Shown in pieces: positions 1 through 8,224 of a stretch of 44,234 nt of DNA. The DNA comes from Natronobacillus azotifigens (GTDB taxonomy: Bacteria > Bacillota > Bacilli > Bacillales > Amphibacillaceae). The position numbers and the translations under genes were made by a program. Location: contig NZ_JAPRAT010000033.1 in NCBI RefSeq assembly GCF_026805325.1, forward strand, positions 1 to 44,234, written 5' to 3'. Position 1 is the first letter of the stretch; every line of letters starts with the position of its first letter. Under the pieces are notes generated by a model. The model searched no databases and had not been told where the DNA came from. It saw only the letters and a list, made by a program, of their open reading frames with translations.

Positions 1-96
1 CTTGTAAGTCTGAACGACATTATATTTAGAAAAGTATAGTATAATAAGATAAAGAAAAATGAAGGGATCTTCGCTAGTGCTGAAAGGTGGATGTTT

Positions 97-798
97 GTGA
101 GTTATGTAAAAATGATTGAAGAATATAAAAGATATCAGATGGGCGAAAGTACAATTGTCGCTAATAATGGTATTAGTTTTGAAATAGAACAAGGTGAGTT
201 TACGGTGATCTTAGGGCCAAGTGGTGCTGGAAAATCTACAGTACTGAATATTCTTGGTGGGATGGATAAACCAGATGAAGGGCAAGTCCTTATTGATGGA
301 ATAGATATTGCAACCTACACGTCCAAACAGTTGACCAAATATCGTCGTGATGATGTTGGTTTTGTTTTTCAATTTTATAATTTGGTTCCGAATTTAACAG
401 CAAAAGAAAATGTAGAACTGGCAACACAAATATCTCCGAATGCGTTAGATGTTGACAAAGTATTAGCGGATGTAGGGTTGAGTGATCGAGTCGATAATTT
501 TCCGTCCCAATTATCAGGGGGAGAGCAACAACGGGTTGCGATTGCGCGTGCGCTAGCTAAAAATCCGAAACTATTACTTTGTGATGAACCTACGGGAGCG
601 TTAGATTATGAAACAGGAAAGCAAATTTTAAAATTATTACAAGAAACTGCACGAAATACTGGAACGACTGTTATTGTTATCACACATAATTCCGCAATCG
701 CTCCGATGGCTGACCGCGTTATTTATATTAATGACGCGAAAGTCCGTGATACTATTCTGAATCCTAAACCACGCTCTGTGGATCAGATCGAATGGTAA
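97..798 (+). CDS. ABC transporter ATP-binding protein (MacB/LolD type)
   Basis: Cytoplasmic ATPase that powers the FtsX-type permease encoded immediately downstream. The protein shows Walker [10 protein letters not shown] near residue 40, a Q-loop (VFQFYNL), the ABC signature [15 protein letters not shown], Walker [13 protein letters not shown] and the switch histidine (VITHN), so the nucleotide site is complete. About 233 aa, normal for the family. An ATG at 91 directly abuts AAAGGTGG (83-90). The GTG at 97 has a 6-nt spacing and is the better start. The stop overlaps the beginning of the next reading frame, indicating translational coupling. The family includes antimicrobial-peptide and lipid/lipoprotein exporters; the substrate cannot be told from sequence. 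Confidence 0.93.
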   Translation: MSYVKMIEEYKRYQMGESTIVANNGISFEIEQGEFTVILGPSGAGKSTVLNILGGMDKPDEGQVLIDGIDIATYTSKQLTKYRRDDVGFVFQFYNLVPNLTAKENVELATQISPNALDVDKVLADVGLSDRVDNFPSQLSGGEQQRVAIARALAKNPKLLLCDEPTGALDYETGKQILKLLQETARNTGTTVIVITHNSAIAPMADRVIYINDAKVRDTILNPKPRSVDQIEW

Positions 799-812
799 TG
801 GGGGAAAAGAAG

Positions 813-3800
813 ATGGCGAAAAACACGGCGCTAACAAAAATTATTTTCAAAGAAATCGTAACCTCAAAAGCTCGATTTTTATCCATATTATTTTTAATCC
901 TTTTAGGAGTTAGTTTTTTTGCAGGATTGCAAGCTTCTGGACCTAATATGCTGAATACGGCAAATCAGTATTATGAGGATCAGCATTTCATGGATGCTCG
1001 GATCCAGTCCACCCTTGGATTAGAAGAAGAGGATTTGAACTTACTAGCAGCATATGAACCTGTGGCGCGGATCGAGGCAGGGTACAGTCAAGATGTGCTA
1101 GCAGGATCGAACCGTCTCGTAATGAGGGTTTTTAGTTATCATCCGGAGCAGGAACTAAATCAATATGTGACGAAAAGTGGAAGGCTACCAGAAAACAGTG
1201 GAGAAATTGCATTAGATAATCGTGAATTAATGCGAGATCGCTATGAAATTGGCGATACGATTCATTTGTTTTCTGATTCTAGTGATAGTGATTTAACGGA
1301 GCAGTTTAAACATACAGAATACACGGTAGTTGGTTTTGTCAACAGTCCGATGTATATTACCGAAGATCAGCGCGGCAGTACAACCGTCGGCCGAGGAACT
1401 TTAGATGCATTTGGTGTTATTTTAGAAGAAGACTTTGATCTACCTGTTTATACAGATGCTTATTTAACTTTCTCCGACCTTGCAGGGATAGATACCTATA
1501 GTGATGTCTATCAAGAAAAAGCAAGAGAACATCAAGCGGAATTAGAGAGACAATTGGAGGAACATGCGCCAGAACGTTTCCGAGAATTGCGAGAAGAAAT
1601 AGAAGAGGCGTTAACAGAAGCGGAACAAGAGATAGCGGAAGGTCAAGCAGAACTAGCAGATGCGGAAGCGGAATTGGATGATGCAAGAGAGCAAATTGAA
1701 CAAGGTTATCAGGAAATAGAGCAAGCAGAACAAGAATTAGCCGATGCGAAAATAGAGTTAGAAGAAGGCGAACAAGCGTATCAAGACAATTTAGCTTTGT
1801 TTGAAGCGGAAATTGCTCAAGCAGAGCAAGAAATAGAAGAGGCAGAGCAAAGGTTGGAGCGAGAGCAAGCGGAACTGTCAAATCAGCGAGCGATAATAAT
1901 GGATGGATTCCGGGAACTTGGATCTGCCGAAGCTGAAATAGATGCTCAGCGCCAAACATTAGAAAATCAAATCGAACGCATTACAACTGTGCAACAACAA
2001 CTCGAATCGATTTTTGCTGTCTCCCCTGATCAAATACCTGAGGAGACTCGGGAAGAAATAATTGAGCAGACAAATAACATTCCACTAGGTGATGTAACAC
2101 TTGGAGAATTGCTAACGGGCTATTTTGAAGGAACAATTAGCGATACAATGATTGAACAAGCGATGGCGGAAGTGATGGCTGAACTGGAATCTGGTTTGGA
2201 ACAGCTTGATTCAGCAGAAGCGGAATTAGCAAGGCAAGAACAAGAACTACTTGCTGGCCGAGAAGCGTTAGAGGCTGGACAAAGAGAACTAGATCAAGCA
2301 CAGGAACAATTAGCGGCTGAAGCTGTTCGATTAGCAGAAGAAAAAGCATCCGGTGAAGCAGAGTTAGATCAGGCATATCAAGATCTACAAGCTGGTATCC
2401 GTGAATATGAGGAAGGTCTTGCAACACTGGAAGATGAAAGAGCGACGTTAGAGGAAGCAGAAGCTGCGTATCAAGAAGGATTAGCTGAGTTTGAGGAAGA
2501 ACAGCAATCTGCATTAGAAGAAATAACGGAAGCAGAAGCAGAGATTGAGGACGCGCGAGATGAGTTGAGCGAATTAGAAGAACCAACGTATTACGTAACG
2601 TCACGGGAAGATAATGCTGCGTTTGTTGAATATGCGGATAATGCGGATCGTTTATCGGCGTTAGCTACTATTTTTCCTGGTGTGTTCTTTGCGATTGCCG
2701 CATTGGTAACCTTAACGACAATTACGAGAATGATTGAAGAACAACGGGGAGAAATTGGGACACTAAAAGCATTAGGGTATACAAACTGGCAAGTCTCACT
2801 AAAATATTATTTGTATGCGATTTTAGCAAGTGCACTCGGTACGGTATTAGGGCTAATTCTAGGCTATCAACTGTTTCCGAGAATCATCTATAATGCATAT
2901 CGGATTTTGTATAATTTACCAGACTTAATCGTCTCAAGTTACCTATTCTACACGCTCTTATCTGCAGCTATTGCATTAACGTGTACAATCGTAACAGCAT
3001 GGGCTGTTTTGCGAAAGGATTTAAAAAGTTCACCATCTGTATTGATGCGTCCGAAAGCACCGAAAATAGGAAAACGAATTCTACTCGAGCGGATAACGCC
3101 ATTATGGAATCGGTTGAATTTTATTGAAAAAGTTACCGCAAGAAACTTGTTCCGTTATAAGCAAAGAATGCTCATGACCGTTTTTGGTATTGCTGGTTGT
3201 GCAGCTCTGATTGTAACAGGTTTTGGGTTAAAAGGTGCGGTAGAAGGATTAACTTCCTTGCAATATGGCGATGTGATCAAGTACGATGCAATGGTCGTGT
3301 TTGATCAAGATACTTATGAAGGTGCGGAGGAAGAATACGAGCAGTTCATTCAAAATCAATCTGAAATTGATCAGCGGTTAGCTGTGTATCAGGAGTCGTT
3401 TGAAGTTCGGGAGCCTGGCTACAACATTCAAGAAGTTTATCTCATGGTTCCAGAAACGCCAGCTTCCTTTACTGATTTTGTTTCATTAATGGATCGTCGT
3501 TCTGAAGAAACGTATGAATTATCCAATGATGGTGCGATCGTTACCGAAAAACTTGCAGATCTTTTTGGTCTACAAGCAGGTGATTCAATCGAATTGACCG
3601 ATACAGATAATGAAGTATATCAAGTGAACATTGCTCAAGTAGTGGAGAATTATACCGGTCATTATTTGTATTTGACGGAGGATACGTATCAAGCTACTTT
3701 TGGAGAAGAGTTGCCAACATTTAATGCCGATCTTTTAATTTATGATCAGGAGAGAACTTGGGAAGACCAATTGTCTGAACAATTAACCCAACAAGACAAA

Positions 3801-4262
3801 GTTTTAACAACTTCTTTTAATTCTACGATTATTAATACGTTTGACGATTCGATGGAAAGTTTAAATATTGTTGTGGTTGTTCTTATCATCTCCGCAGCAA
3901 TATTAGCGTTTATTGTTCTGTACAATTTAACGAATATTAATGTGTCGGAGCGGATTCGTGAATTATCTACTATTAAAGTACTTGGTTTTTATGATCGTGA
4001 AGTAACGATGTATATCTATCGAGAGAATATCATTTTAACTTTAATGGGCATTGTAGTCGGCGCCGGCATTGGGCGGTTGCTTCACGTCTTTGTACTCGAT
4101 ACAGCGTCGATGGATAATATGATGTTTAACCCTTCATTACACTGGACCAGTTATGTATATGCAGCGATCCTAACCGTTGTCTTTTCGACTGTTGTAATGG
4201 GCATCATGCATAGAAAATTAAAGGGAGTAGACATGATCGAGGCATTAAAATCGAATGAATAA
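813..4262 (+). CDS. FtsX-like ABC permease with long coiled-coil insert
   Basis: Large (1149 aa) membrane permease partnering the upstream ATPase. A first membrane segment near residues 25-50 is followed by an extracytoplasmic domain, and roughly residues 220-590 form an almost uninterrupted Glu/Ala/Gln/Leu heptad region (repeated AEAEL/AEQEL patterns), probably an antiparallel coiled-coil hairpin with a short non-helical break near the middle. Three membrane helices then form an FtsX core, followed by another helix, a second soluble domain and three C-terminal helices (a second FtsX core). The start chosen is ATG 813, 8 nt after GGGGG. An in-frame ATG at 792 overlaps the ATPase stop and lacks a ribosome-binding site. 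The coiled coil has very few lysines and is strongly acidic. Substrate unknown. Confidence 0.9.
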   Translation: MAKNTALTKIIFKEIVTSKARFLSILFLILLGVSFFAGLQASGPNMLNTANQYYEDQHFMDARIQSTLGLEEEDLNLLAAYEPVARIEAGYSQDVLAGSNRLVMRVFSYHPEQELNQYVTKSGRLPENSGEIALDNRELMRDRYEIGDTIHLFSDSSDSDLTEQFKHTEYTVVGFVNSPMYITEDQRGSTTVGRGTLDAFGVILEEDFDLPVYTDAYLTFSDLAGIDTYSDVYQEKAREHQAELERQLEEHAPERFRELREEIEEALTEAEQEIAEGQAELADAEAELDDAREQIEQGYQEIEQAEQELADAKIELEEGEQAYQDNLALFEAEIAQAEQEIEEAEQRLEREQAELSNQRAIIMDGFRELGSAEAEIDAQRQTLENQIERITTVQQQLESIFAVSPDQIPEETREEIIEQTNNIPLGDVTLGELLTGYFEGTISDTMIEQAMAEVMAELESGLEQLDSAEAELARQEQELLAGREALEAGQRELDQAQEQLAAEAVRLAEEKASGEAELDQAYQDLQAGIREYEEGLATLEDERATLEEAEAAYQEGLAEFEEEQQSALEEITEAEAEIEDARDELSELEEPTYYVTSREDNAAFVEYADNADRLSALATIFPGVFFAIAALVTLTTITRMIEEQRGEIGTLKALGYTNWQVSLKYYLYAILASALGTVLGLILGYQLFPRIIYNAYRILYNLPDLIVSSYLFYTLLSAAIALTCTIVTAWAVLRKDLKSSPSVLMRPKAPKIGKRILLERITPLWNRLNFIEKVTARNLFRYKQRMLMTVFGIAGCAALIVTGFGLKGAVEGLTSLQYGDVIKYDAMVVFDQDTYEGAEEEYEQFIQNQSEIDQRLAVYQESFEVREPGYNIQEVYLMVPETPASFTDFVSLMDRRSEETYELSNDGAIVTEKLADLFGLQAGDSIELTDTDNEVYQVNIAQVVENYTGHYLYLTEDTYQATFGEELPTFNADLLIYDQERTWEDQLSEQLTQQDKVLTTSFNSTIINTFDDSMESLNIVVVVLIISAAILAFIVLYNLTNINVSERIRELSTIKVLGFYDREVTMYIYRENIILTLMGIVVGAGIGRLLHVFVLDTASMDNMMFNPSLHWTSYVYAAILTVVFSTVVMGIMHRKLKGVDMIEALKSNE

Positions 4263-4263
4263 A

Positions 4264-4290
4264 CAAATAAACAGTGAAGTTTATTTGTAG
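4264..4290 (+). other. Hairpin after permease, possible weak terminator
   Basis: CAAATAAAC and GTTTATTTG form a 9-bp A/U-rich stem right after the permease stop codon. There is no run of U after it, so it may be only an mRNA 3' stabiliser or a weak terminator. Confidence 0.35.
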
Positions 4291-4604
4291 TAAGAGCTCG
4301 TACTATTTTTTAATTATAGTTTGATCTGATGGTTGCTTTCCCTGATTTTTCTTACAAGATAAGAAAGAATATAGAGGGAGTTTAAAAAATTTTGGCTATA
4401 TAGTGGTATTTAAGGTGTTTTATCATTAAATAGATGCAATAGATTTTGTAATTTCTCAGAGGTCATTGTTTTAAAAAACATTTGGGAATGCGGTTACTCG
4501 TCCCATCGAAAATACTTGGTGTTACCTAAGATTCGTCGCGTATTCCCTTATGCTTCCTAATGAAAAAAGATATCTTCTTCTTGATTTCGTTCTTAAAAAT
4601 ATGT
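4291..4604. other. Intergenic stretch with no recognisable gene
   Basis: About 310 bp between the permease and the R2a repeat. All frames are broken by stops, and no ribosome-binding site precedes any ATG of useful length. No repeat or convincing promoter was recognised. Confidence 0.5.
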
Positions 4605-4822
4605 GAGAACGGAAGTGAAAGACTGCGACTCCAACGGGATGAGCGAATCTCTCTGATGGGAGGAGTAATCGCAGTCCCACGAGTCCGAAGATCCACTTGG
4701 TAAAGTGCTTTTCTTTACCAAGTTAGCTGAGGCCGCGCCTGTGGAAAGCGAGCGTCTGTAACTGGAGTGCCACTCAGACACAAAAAAAGGTTTAAAGCCC
4801 GTGTGAAATCCCTGTTTTTTTA
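4605..4822 (+). repeat. Structured intergenic repeat R2, copy a
   Basis: Member of a dispersed repeat also found at about 11880-12095 and, as its 3' half, at 33373-33495. Landmarks: an outer stem GACTGCGA (4621-4628) with TCGCAGTC (4669-4676); a perfect 11-bp hairpin ACTTGGTAAAG (4695-4705) with CTTTACCAAGT (4713-4723); a conserved segment GGCCGCGCCTGTGGAAAGCG (4731-4750) and ACTGGAGTGCCA; then a tail AAGGTTTAAAGCCC that ends in a T-rich stretch. Repeats with GCGACTCC...GGAAAGCGAGCGTCTG motifs are widespread between genes in Bacillaceae. No coding capacity; a minus-strand frame through it is only a shadow. Confidence 0.7.
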
Positions 4823-4887
4823 TAGTGAAGAAGTGTAAATAGAAAAATATGAACCTTTAAACCAAAAATATACAACATTTCTGAAAC

Positions 4888-4932
4888 ATAACCGAACGTT
4901 GGTTGTGTTTTTTTGTTTAACATTCGTTTTTA
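4888..4932 (+). promoter_or_regulatory. Inverted pair of PurBoxes (PurR operator) for pbuG
   Basis: ATAACCGAACGTT (4888-4900) matches the Bacillus PurBox consensus AWWWCCGAACWWT at all but one position. A divergent inverted half-site with TTCG at 4923-4926 follows. The CGAA and TTCG cores are 26 nt apart, the same gap as upstream of purE. The site lies just upstream of the -35 box, as expected for PurR repression by upstream wrapping. The purR gene is not in the window. Confidence 0.75.
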
Positions 4933-4935
4933 GGG

Positions 4936-4964
4936 TTGACGTGGGCAATATTCCTTAGTATGAT
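4936..4964 (+). promoter_or_regulatory. Sigma-A promoter of pbuG
   Basis: TTGACG (4936-4941) and TATGAT (4959-4964) are separated by exactly 17 bp. The riboswitch starts about 28 nt downstream, so the expected start of transcription near 4971 places the aptamer at the 5' end of the leader. Confidence 0.85.
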
Positions 4965-4991
4965 AAAAAAGTAATGAAAATAATAGAACAA

Positions 4992-5064
4992 TTCGTCGTA
5001 TAATCTTGAGAATAAGGCTCTAGAGTTTCTACCTGACCACCGTAAATGGTCTGACTACGCAGAA
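4992..5064 (+). ncRNA. Purine riboswitch, guanine class, pbuG leader
   Basis: The G-box aptamer is fully recognisable. P1 is TTC..CGTA (4992-5000) with TACG..GAA (5056-5064), the TATAAT core follows P1, P2 is GAG/CTC, the conserved J2/3 core is GTTTCTACC, and P3 is GACCA/TGGTC enclosing CCGTAAA. The ligand-choosing base in GACTACG (5055) is C, which in this family means guanine/hypoxanthine rather than adenine. It precedes a terminator and a purine permease. Confidence 0.95.
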
Positions 5065-5131
5065 GAATAGAAGGAATTATACTATCTATTTATTTATCTT
5101 TCATCTATTTCAATCTTCTGACTAGTGAGGT

Positions 5132-5169
5132 GCACTCTTGATCCGACCGATTAAGTGTGTGCTTTTTTT
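5132..5169 (+). terminator. Riboswitch-controlled intrinsic terminator of pbuG
   Basis: GCAC-T-CTTGATC pairs with GATTAAG-TGT-GTGC around the loop CGACC, followed by seven T (5163-5169). It ends only 27 nt before the pbuG start codon, so premature termination with bound guanine would switch the permease off. Confidence 0.85.
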
Positions 5170-5195
5170 CGCGACGAAAAGAAGGGAAGAGGAAA

Positions 5196-6497
5196 ATGAA
5201 GAAGTTTTTTGAATTTGATCAATTAGGAACAAATTATCGTACCGAGTTTCTTGCAGGTTTAACAACGTTCTTATCAATGGCTTACATTTTGTTTGTCAAT
5301 CCAAACACATTAGCAGCTGAAGGTACAGGTATGGATCGTGATGCAGTATTTGCAGCGACAGCATTAGCTGCTGCAATCGCTACATTAATCATGGCATTAT
5401 ATGCAAAGTATCCAATTGCATTAGCACCGGGTATGGGATTGAACGCGTTTTTTGCTTATAGTGTGGTTCTTGGGGAAGGTATCCCTTGGGAGACAGCATT
5501 AAGTGCTGTTTTAGTTTCTGGTCTTATTTTTGTTGTTTTATCGCTTTCTGGAATTCGTGAAAAAATTATTAATGCAATTCCTCCAACACTTAAATTAGCT
5601 GTAGGAGCAGGTATCGGTTTGTTTATCGCATTTATTGGTTTCCAAAATGCTGGAATTATCGTTGGCTATGATGCAACGTTGGTTGCGCTTGGAGACTTTA
5701 CACATGGTCCTACTTTGTTAGCAATTTTCGGATTAATCGTTACCGTTATTCTGATTACGTTAAAAATACATGGTGGTATTTTCTACGGAATGGTAATCAC
5801 ATCAATTGTTGGAATTATCTTTGGATTAATCGATATGCCAACTGCAATCGTAAGTGGAGCACCTGACTTATCGCCAACGTTTGGTCAAGCATTTATGAAT
5901 TTAGGTGACTTATTTAACTGGCAAATGGTTACGATCGTCTTAACATTCTTATTCGTTGACTTCTTTGATACTGCAGGTACATTAGTAGCTGTAGCAGAAA
6001 AAGCAGGTCTAATGAAAGATAATAAATTACCACGTGCTGGTAAAGCGCTAATGGCAGATTCATCTGCAACGGTAATTGGTGCTACCCTAGGTACATCAAC
6101 AACTACGGCATATGTAGAGTCTGCAACAGGGGTTAGTGTTGGTGGTCGTTCAGGATTTACATCATTAATTACGGCTGGATTTTTCTTGTTAGCTTTATTC
6201 TTCTCTCCGTTATTAAACGTAGTAACAGAAGCAGTTACTGCTCCGGCTTTAATTATTGTAGGAATTATGATGGCTTCCACGTTAAAAGAGATCGACTGGG
6301 ATGTATTTGAAATTGCAGTCCCTGCATTCTTCACTGTAATCATGATGCCATTGGCATACAGTATTGCAGACGGTATTGCAATCGGATTTATCTTCTACCC
6401 AATTACAATGGTAGCAACAGGTAAAGCGAAAAAAGTTAGCCCAATTATGTGGTTCTTGTTTGTTGTCTTTATTCTTTACTTTGTCTTCTTAGCTTAA
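5196..6497 (+). CDS. pbuG: NCS2 family guanine/hypoxanthine permease
   Basis: Inner-membrane proton-linked purine base importer. The 433-aa protein is almost entirely hydrophobic helices. It has the AzgA/PbuG-type N-terminus (FDQLGTNYRTEFLAGLTTFLSMAYILFVNP is split around residues 7-35), the motif ALAPGMGLNAFFAY, and the family region FVDFFDTAGTLVAVAEKAG with the conserved Asp and Thr residues, followed by ADSSATVIGATLGTSTTTAY. The start is ATG 5196 behind GGGAAGAGG. An in-frame GTG/ATG further upstream would lie inside the terminator hairpin. Guanine riboswitch and PurBoxes upstream fit a guanine/hypoxanthine transporter; B. subtilis has pbuG at the same place relative to yebE-yebG-purE. PbuO-like specificity is an alternative. 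Confidence 0.9.
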   Translation: MKKFFEFDQLGTNYRTEFLAGLTTFLSMAYILFVNPNTLAAEGTGMDRDAVFAATALAAAIATLIMALYAKYPIALAPGMGLNAFFAYSVVLGEGIPWETALSAVLVSGLIFVVLSLSGIREKIINAIPPTLKLAVGAGIGLFIAFIGFQNAGIIVGYDATLVALGDFTHGPTLLAIFGLIVTVILITLKIHGGIFYGMVITSIVGIIFGLIDMPTAIVSGAPDLSPTFGQAFMNLGDLFNWQMVTIVLTFLFVDFFDTAGTLVAVAEKAGLMKDNKLPRAGKALMADSSATVIGATLGTSTTTAYVESATGVSVGGRSGFTSLITAGFFLLALFFSPLLNVVTEAVTAPALIIVGIMMASTLKEIDWDVFEIAVPAFFTVIMMPLAYSIADGIAIGFIFYPITMVATGKAKKVSPIMWFLFVVFILYFVFLA

Positions 6498-6509
6498 ATA
6501 TAACCGTAT

Positions 6510-6558
6510 AAAAAACCATGCATGCTCGATCTTAATGATCCGCAGTGCATGGTTTTTT
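6510..6558. terminator. Intrinsic terminator after pbuG, bidirectional
   Basis: AAAAAACCATGCA (6510-6522) pairs perfectly with TGCATGGTTTTTT (6546-6558), with an inner GATC/GATC stem. The flanking A and T runs let it serve pbuG on the plus strand and the convergent Hsp20-like gene on the minus strand. Confidence 0.9.
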
Positions 6559-6634
6559 CATTATTTTGATCTTCTAAAACATGCATATGTTGATTTACTT
6601 TCTCAAAATTCTTCTATGAAAACCGTTTAAGTTG

Positions 6635-7003
6635 CTAGTCTTTTTGATTCAATCGATAAAGACGTAAGACTAATAATCCTTCGTGGTATCGTCCGCCTAT
6701 TTTATCCCGCTCCACTGGAAAAGGTAAAGCGATTTTCTGGTTTAATGGATGATGTTTTTCCATATCCGATTCATTCGTATTTTTCCGTGTAACCTCTCCT
6801 GTGATTTGTAAGTAATGATCATAAACATCTATCGTCATGTCATTAACTGCTTGGACATCGGGTAAGCTAACATAACAAGTTATTTCTTTATTTTCTTGAA
6901 AAAGTTTTGTTTTTGGAACGGGTGGCTTGATCAGAATATCATCAAATTCACTCCAAAATTGATGATCTTCACTTTCAAGACTTTGCGTTTCTTCTGCTTG
7001 CAT
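6635..7003 (-). CDS. Hsp20/alpha-crystallin-like protein
   Basis: Short (122 aa) cytoplasmic protein with a beta-rich core resembling the alpha-crystallin domain: CYVSLPDV (strand entering the domain), then TIDVYDHYLQITGEV, and the terminal RYHEGLLVLRLYRL, which corresponds to the GVLTVxxP-type strand of small heat-shock proteins. There is no IXI tail motif, and the N-terminal arm is only about 40 residues and acidic. Good AGGAGGAG ribosome-binding site at 5-nt spacing. Monocistronic, convergent with pbuG. The similarity is to the fold rather than strong motif identity; a spore- or coat-associated Hsp20-like protein is an alternative reading. Confidence 0.6.
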   Translation of the reverse strand: MQAEETQSLESEDHQFWSEFDDILIKPPVPKTKLFQENKEITCYVSLPDVQAVNDMTIDVYDHYLQITGEVTRKNTNESDMEKHHPLNQKIALPFPVERDKIGGRYHEGLLVLRLYRLNQKD

Positions 7004-7034
7004 AAATACTCCTCCTAAAATTAAGTTAATTTAT

Positions 7035-7187
7035 CTTGGAGCAACCGTCCGTAAGACTCCCACTTCAAAACAAGGAGACTACCAAGTTGTGTAAGTGGGA
7101 GTAACGGCCGCTAGCACCCCGAATGGTTCAACTAACAATCAGTGGGGGGATAGCTAAAACCCCCACTGATTGAAGTTTCACTTTATC
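7035..7187 (+). repeat. Repeat R1, copy a (IS200/IS605-like, non-autonomous)
   Basis: About 153 bp with no coding capacity. Left end preceded by TTTAT (7030-7034), then GGAGCAACCGTCCGTAAG. A stem ACTCCCACTT with AAGTGGGAGT follows, and CCGT can pair with ACGG flanking it. Next comes GCTAGCACCCCGAATGGTTCAA, then a strong hairpin CAATCAGTGGGGG with CCCCCACTGATTG and the right end GAAGTTTCACTTTAT. Similar copies lie at 21886-21992 (left-truncated), 30862-31015 and 44188 to the window end. The layout of imperfect subterminal hairpins and a core ending in GGTTCAA resembles IS200/IS605 ends and TnpB omegaRNA. The assignment is inference; no transposase or TnpB gene is nearby. Confidence 0.65.
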
Positions 7188-7351
7188 CTATAAATGGGGG
7201 GGATATAAGGCGTAATTACTAAAGATAGTGTATGCCTACCCAAATGAAGAGGTGCAGATGAAACGTTCTTTTCAACAATCTGCATTACTTCTCACAGTGT
7301 TCACAATCATGTACAATAAAAGATACGATGATGTAATGATGGAGGTATTTG

Positions 7352-7972
7352 ATGTTAGAAAATGCAATAGTTGTAATTGGTATTATTTTAGCAATTAATA
7401 TCATTTATGTATCGTTTGCTACAATCCGGGTGATTTTAACGTTAAAAGGAAAAACCTATGTAGCGGCAGCGATTGGTACGTTTGAAATTATGATTTATAC
7501 ACTAGGTTTAGGACTCGTATTGGATAACTTAGATCGAATCGAAAATTTACTCGCCTATGGTCTAGGTTATGGGATCGGGGTCATTGTAGGTTCCCGAATA
7601 GAGGAAAAGCTTGCCTTAGGCTATATTACGGTTAATGTGATTTCTTCAGATCCTGATATTACTTTCACAAAACAACTCCGCGAAAAAGGGTATGGCGTGA
7701 CAAGTTGGTACGCATATGGAATGGATGGGGATCGTTTATCGATGCAAATTTTAACACCGCGGAAATATGAGTTAAGTTTATATGAAACGATTAAGACGAT
7801 TGACCCGAAAGCATTTATTATTTCCTATGAGCCGAAACAAATAAACGGAGGATTCTGGGTAAAACAAGTAAAGAAAGCGAGGATCAAAAAAAGTGCCGAA
7901 CAACAAGAGGCAATCAAAGCAGAAGAAACCATCGAAGAAACGATTTCAGATGGAGGAAAAGGAAACGATTGA
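7352..7972 (+). CDS. yebE: DUF2179 membrane protein, YebE/UPF0316 family
   Basis: 206-aa membrane protein of unknown biochemical role. About three hydrophobic segments occupy the first 85 residues (start of protein to [10 protein letters not shown]), followed by a soluble C-terminal domain typical of DUF2179, including VNVISSDPD and [16 protein letters not shown]. Start ATG 7352 has GGAGG with a 6-nt gap. A TTG one codon earlier is less likely. In B. subtilis yebE lies between pbuG and purE with yebG next, the same arrangement as here, which supports the symbol. The stop overlaps the start of yebG. A possible -10 (TACAAT, 7312-7317) precedes it without a good -35. Confidence 0.85.
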   Translation: MLENAIVVIGIILAINIIYVSFATIRVILTLKGKTYVAAAIGTFEIMIYTLGLGLVLDNLDRIENLLAYGLGYGIGVIVGSRIEEKLALGYITVNVISSDPDITFTKQLREKGYGVTSWYAYGMDGDRLSMQILTPRKYELSLYETIKTIDPKAFIISYEPKQINGGFWVKQVKKARIKKSAEQQEAIKAEETIEETISDGGKGND

Positions 7973-8129
7973 TGAATGTCTGGAACGAATAAAAAAAGCA
8001 GGTTATCTTCCAGTAAGAAGAACAGAAAAACCTATTTTTCAAACAACAGAAAAAACAGGAGTGAACCATGTAGAACCAATTGCTAAGCAAATCATTTTTG
8101 ATACAGTTTTAGCTAAAGACGAACATTAA
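7950..8129 (+). CDS. yebG: NETI-motif small protein (YebG)
   Basis: 59-aa protein of the NETI family, recognisable by [16 protein letters not shown] followed by [10 protein letters not shown]. No function is established. Start ATG 7950 overlaps the last 23 nt of yebE, so translation is probably coupled; the ribosome-binding site is weak (GAAGAAA). A longer frame beginning at 7893 would add a lysine-rich extension that simply reads yebE in another frame. Its last codons (GAC GAA CAT) form the first PurBox of the purE promoter, so the gene end and operator overlap. Confidence 0.85.
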   Translation: MEEKETIDECLERIKKAGYLPVRRTEKPIFQTTEKTGVNHVEPIAKQIIFDTVLAKDEH

Positions 8130-8158
8130 TTACAAAGTGCATTTTATTGTTCGATTTT
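8115..8158 (+). promoter_or_regulatory. Inverted pair of PurBoxes (PurR operator) for pur operon
   Basis: Box 1 is AAAGACGAACATT (8115-8127), overlapping the yebG stop. Box 2 is the inverse, ATTGTTCGATTTT (8146-8158). The cores CGAA (8120-8123) and TTCG (8150-8153) are 26 nt apart, identical to the pbuG operator, and box 2 ends just before the -35 box. Known of the family: PurR binds such inverted PurBoxes and is released by PRPP. Confidence 0.8.
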
Positions 8159-8160
8159 TA

Positions 8161-8189
8161 TTGACGTTTAAGGCTTTCCTTGGTATCAT
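8161..8189 (+). promoter_or_regulatory. Sigma-A promoter of the purine operon
   Basis: TTGACG (8161-8166) and TATCAT (8184-8189) with a 17-bp spacer, placed 7 nt after PurBox 2 and about 35 nt before the riboswitch aptamer. Confidence 0.85.
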
Positions 8190-8224
8190 TAACATGCAGT
8201 GAAAAGCTTATCAATTGAAACTTA

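Noticed and set aside
1417..2604. Two long minus-strand reading frames (1417-1959 and 2137-2604) rich in Leu and Pro
   Set aside because: They lie opposite the Glu/Ala/Gln-rich coiled coil; GAA/GCA codon repeats read backwards give Leu/Phe/Cys-rich open frames. No ribosome-binding site or family features.
4593..4781. 62-codon minus-strand frame
   Set aside because: It is wholly within repeat R2a and is not kept open in R2b.
5885..6343. 152-codon frame opposite pbuG
   Set aside because: Antisense shadow of a clear permease gene; low-complexity composition and no ribosome-binding site.
7035..7187. CRISPR-like repeat array
   Set aside because: R1 copies are single, dispersed and about 150 bp; there are no regularly spaced short direct repeats with spacers.
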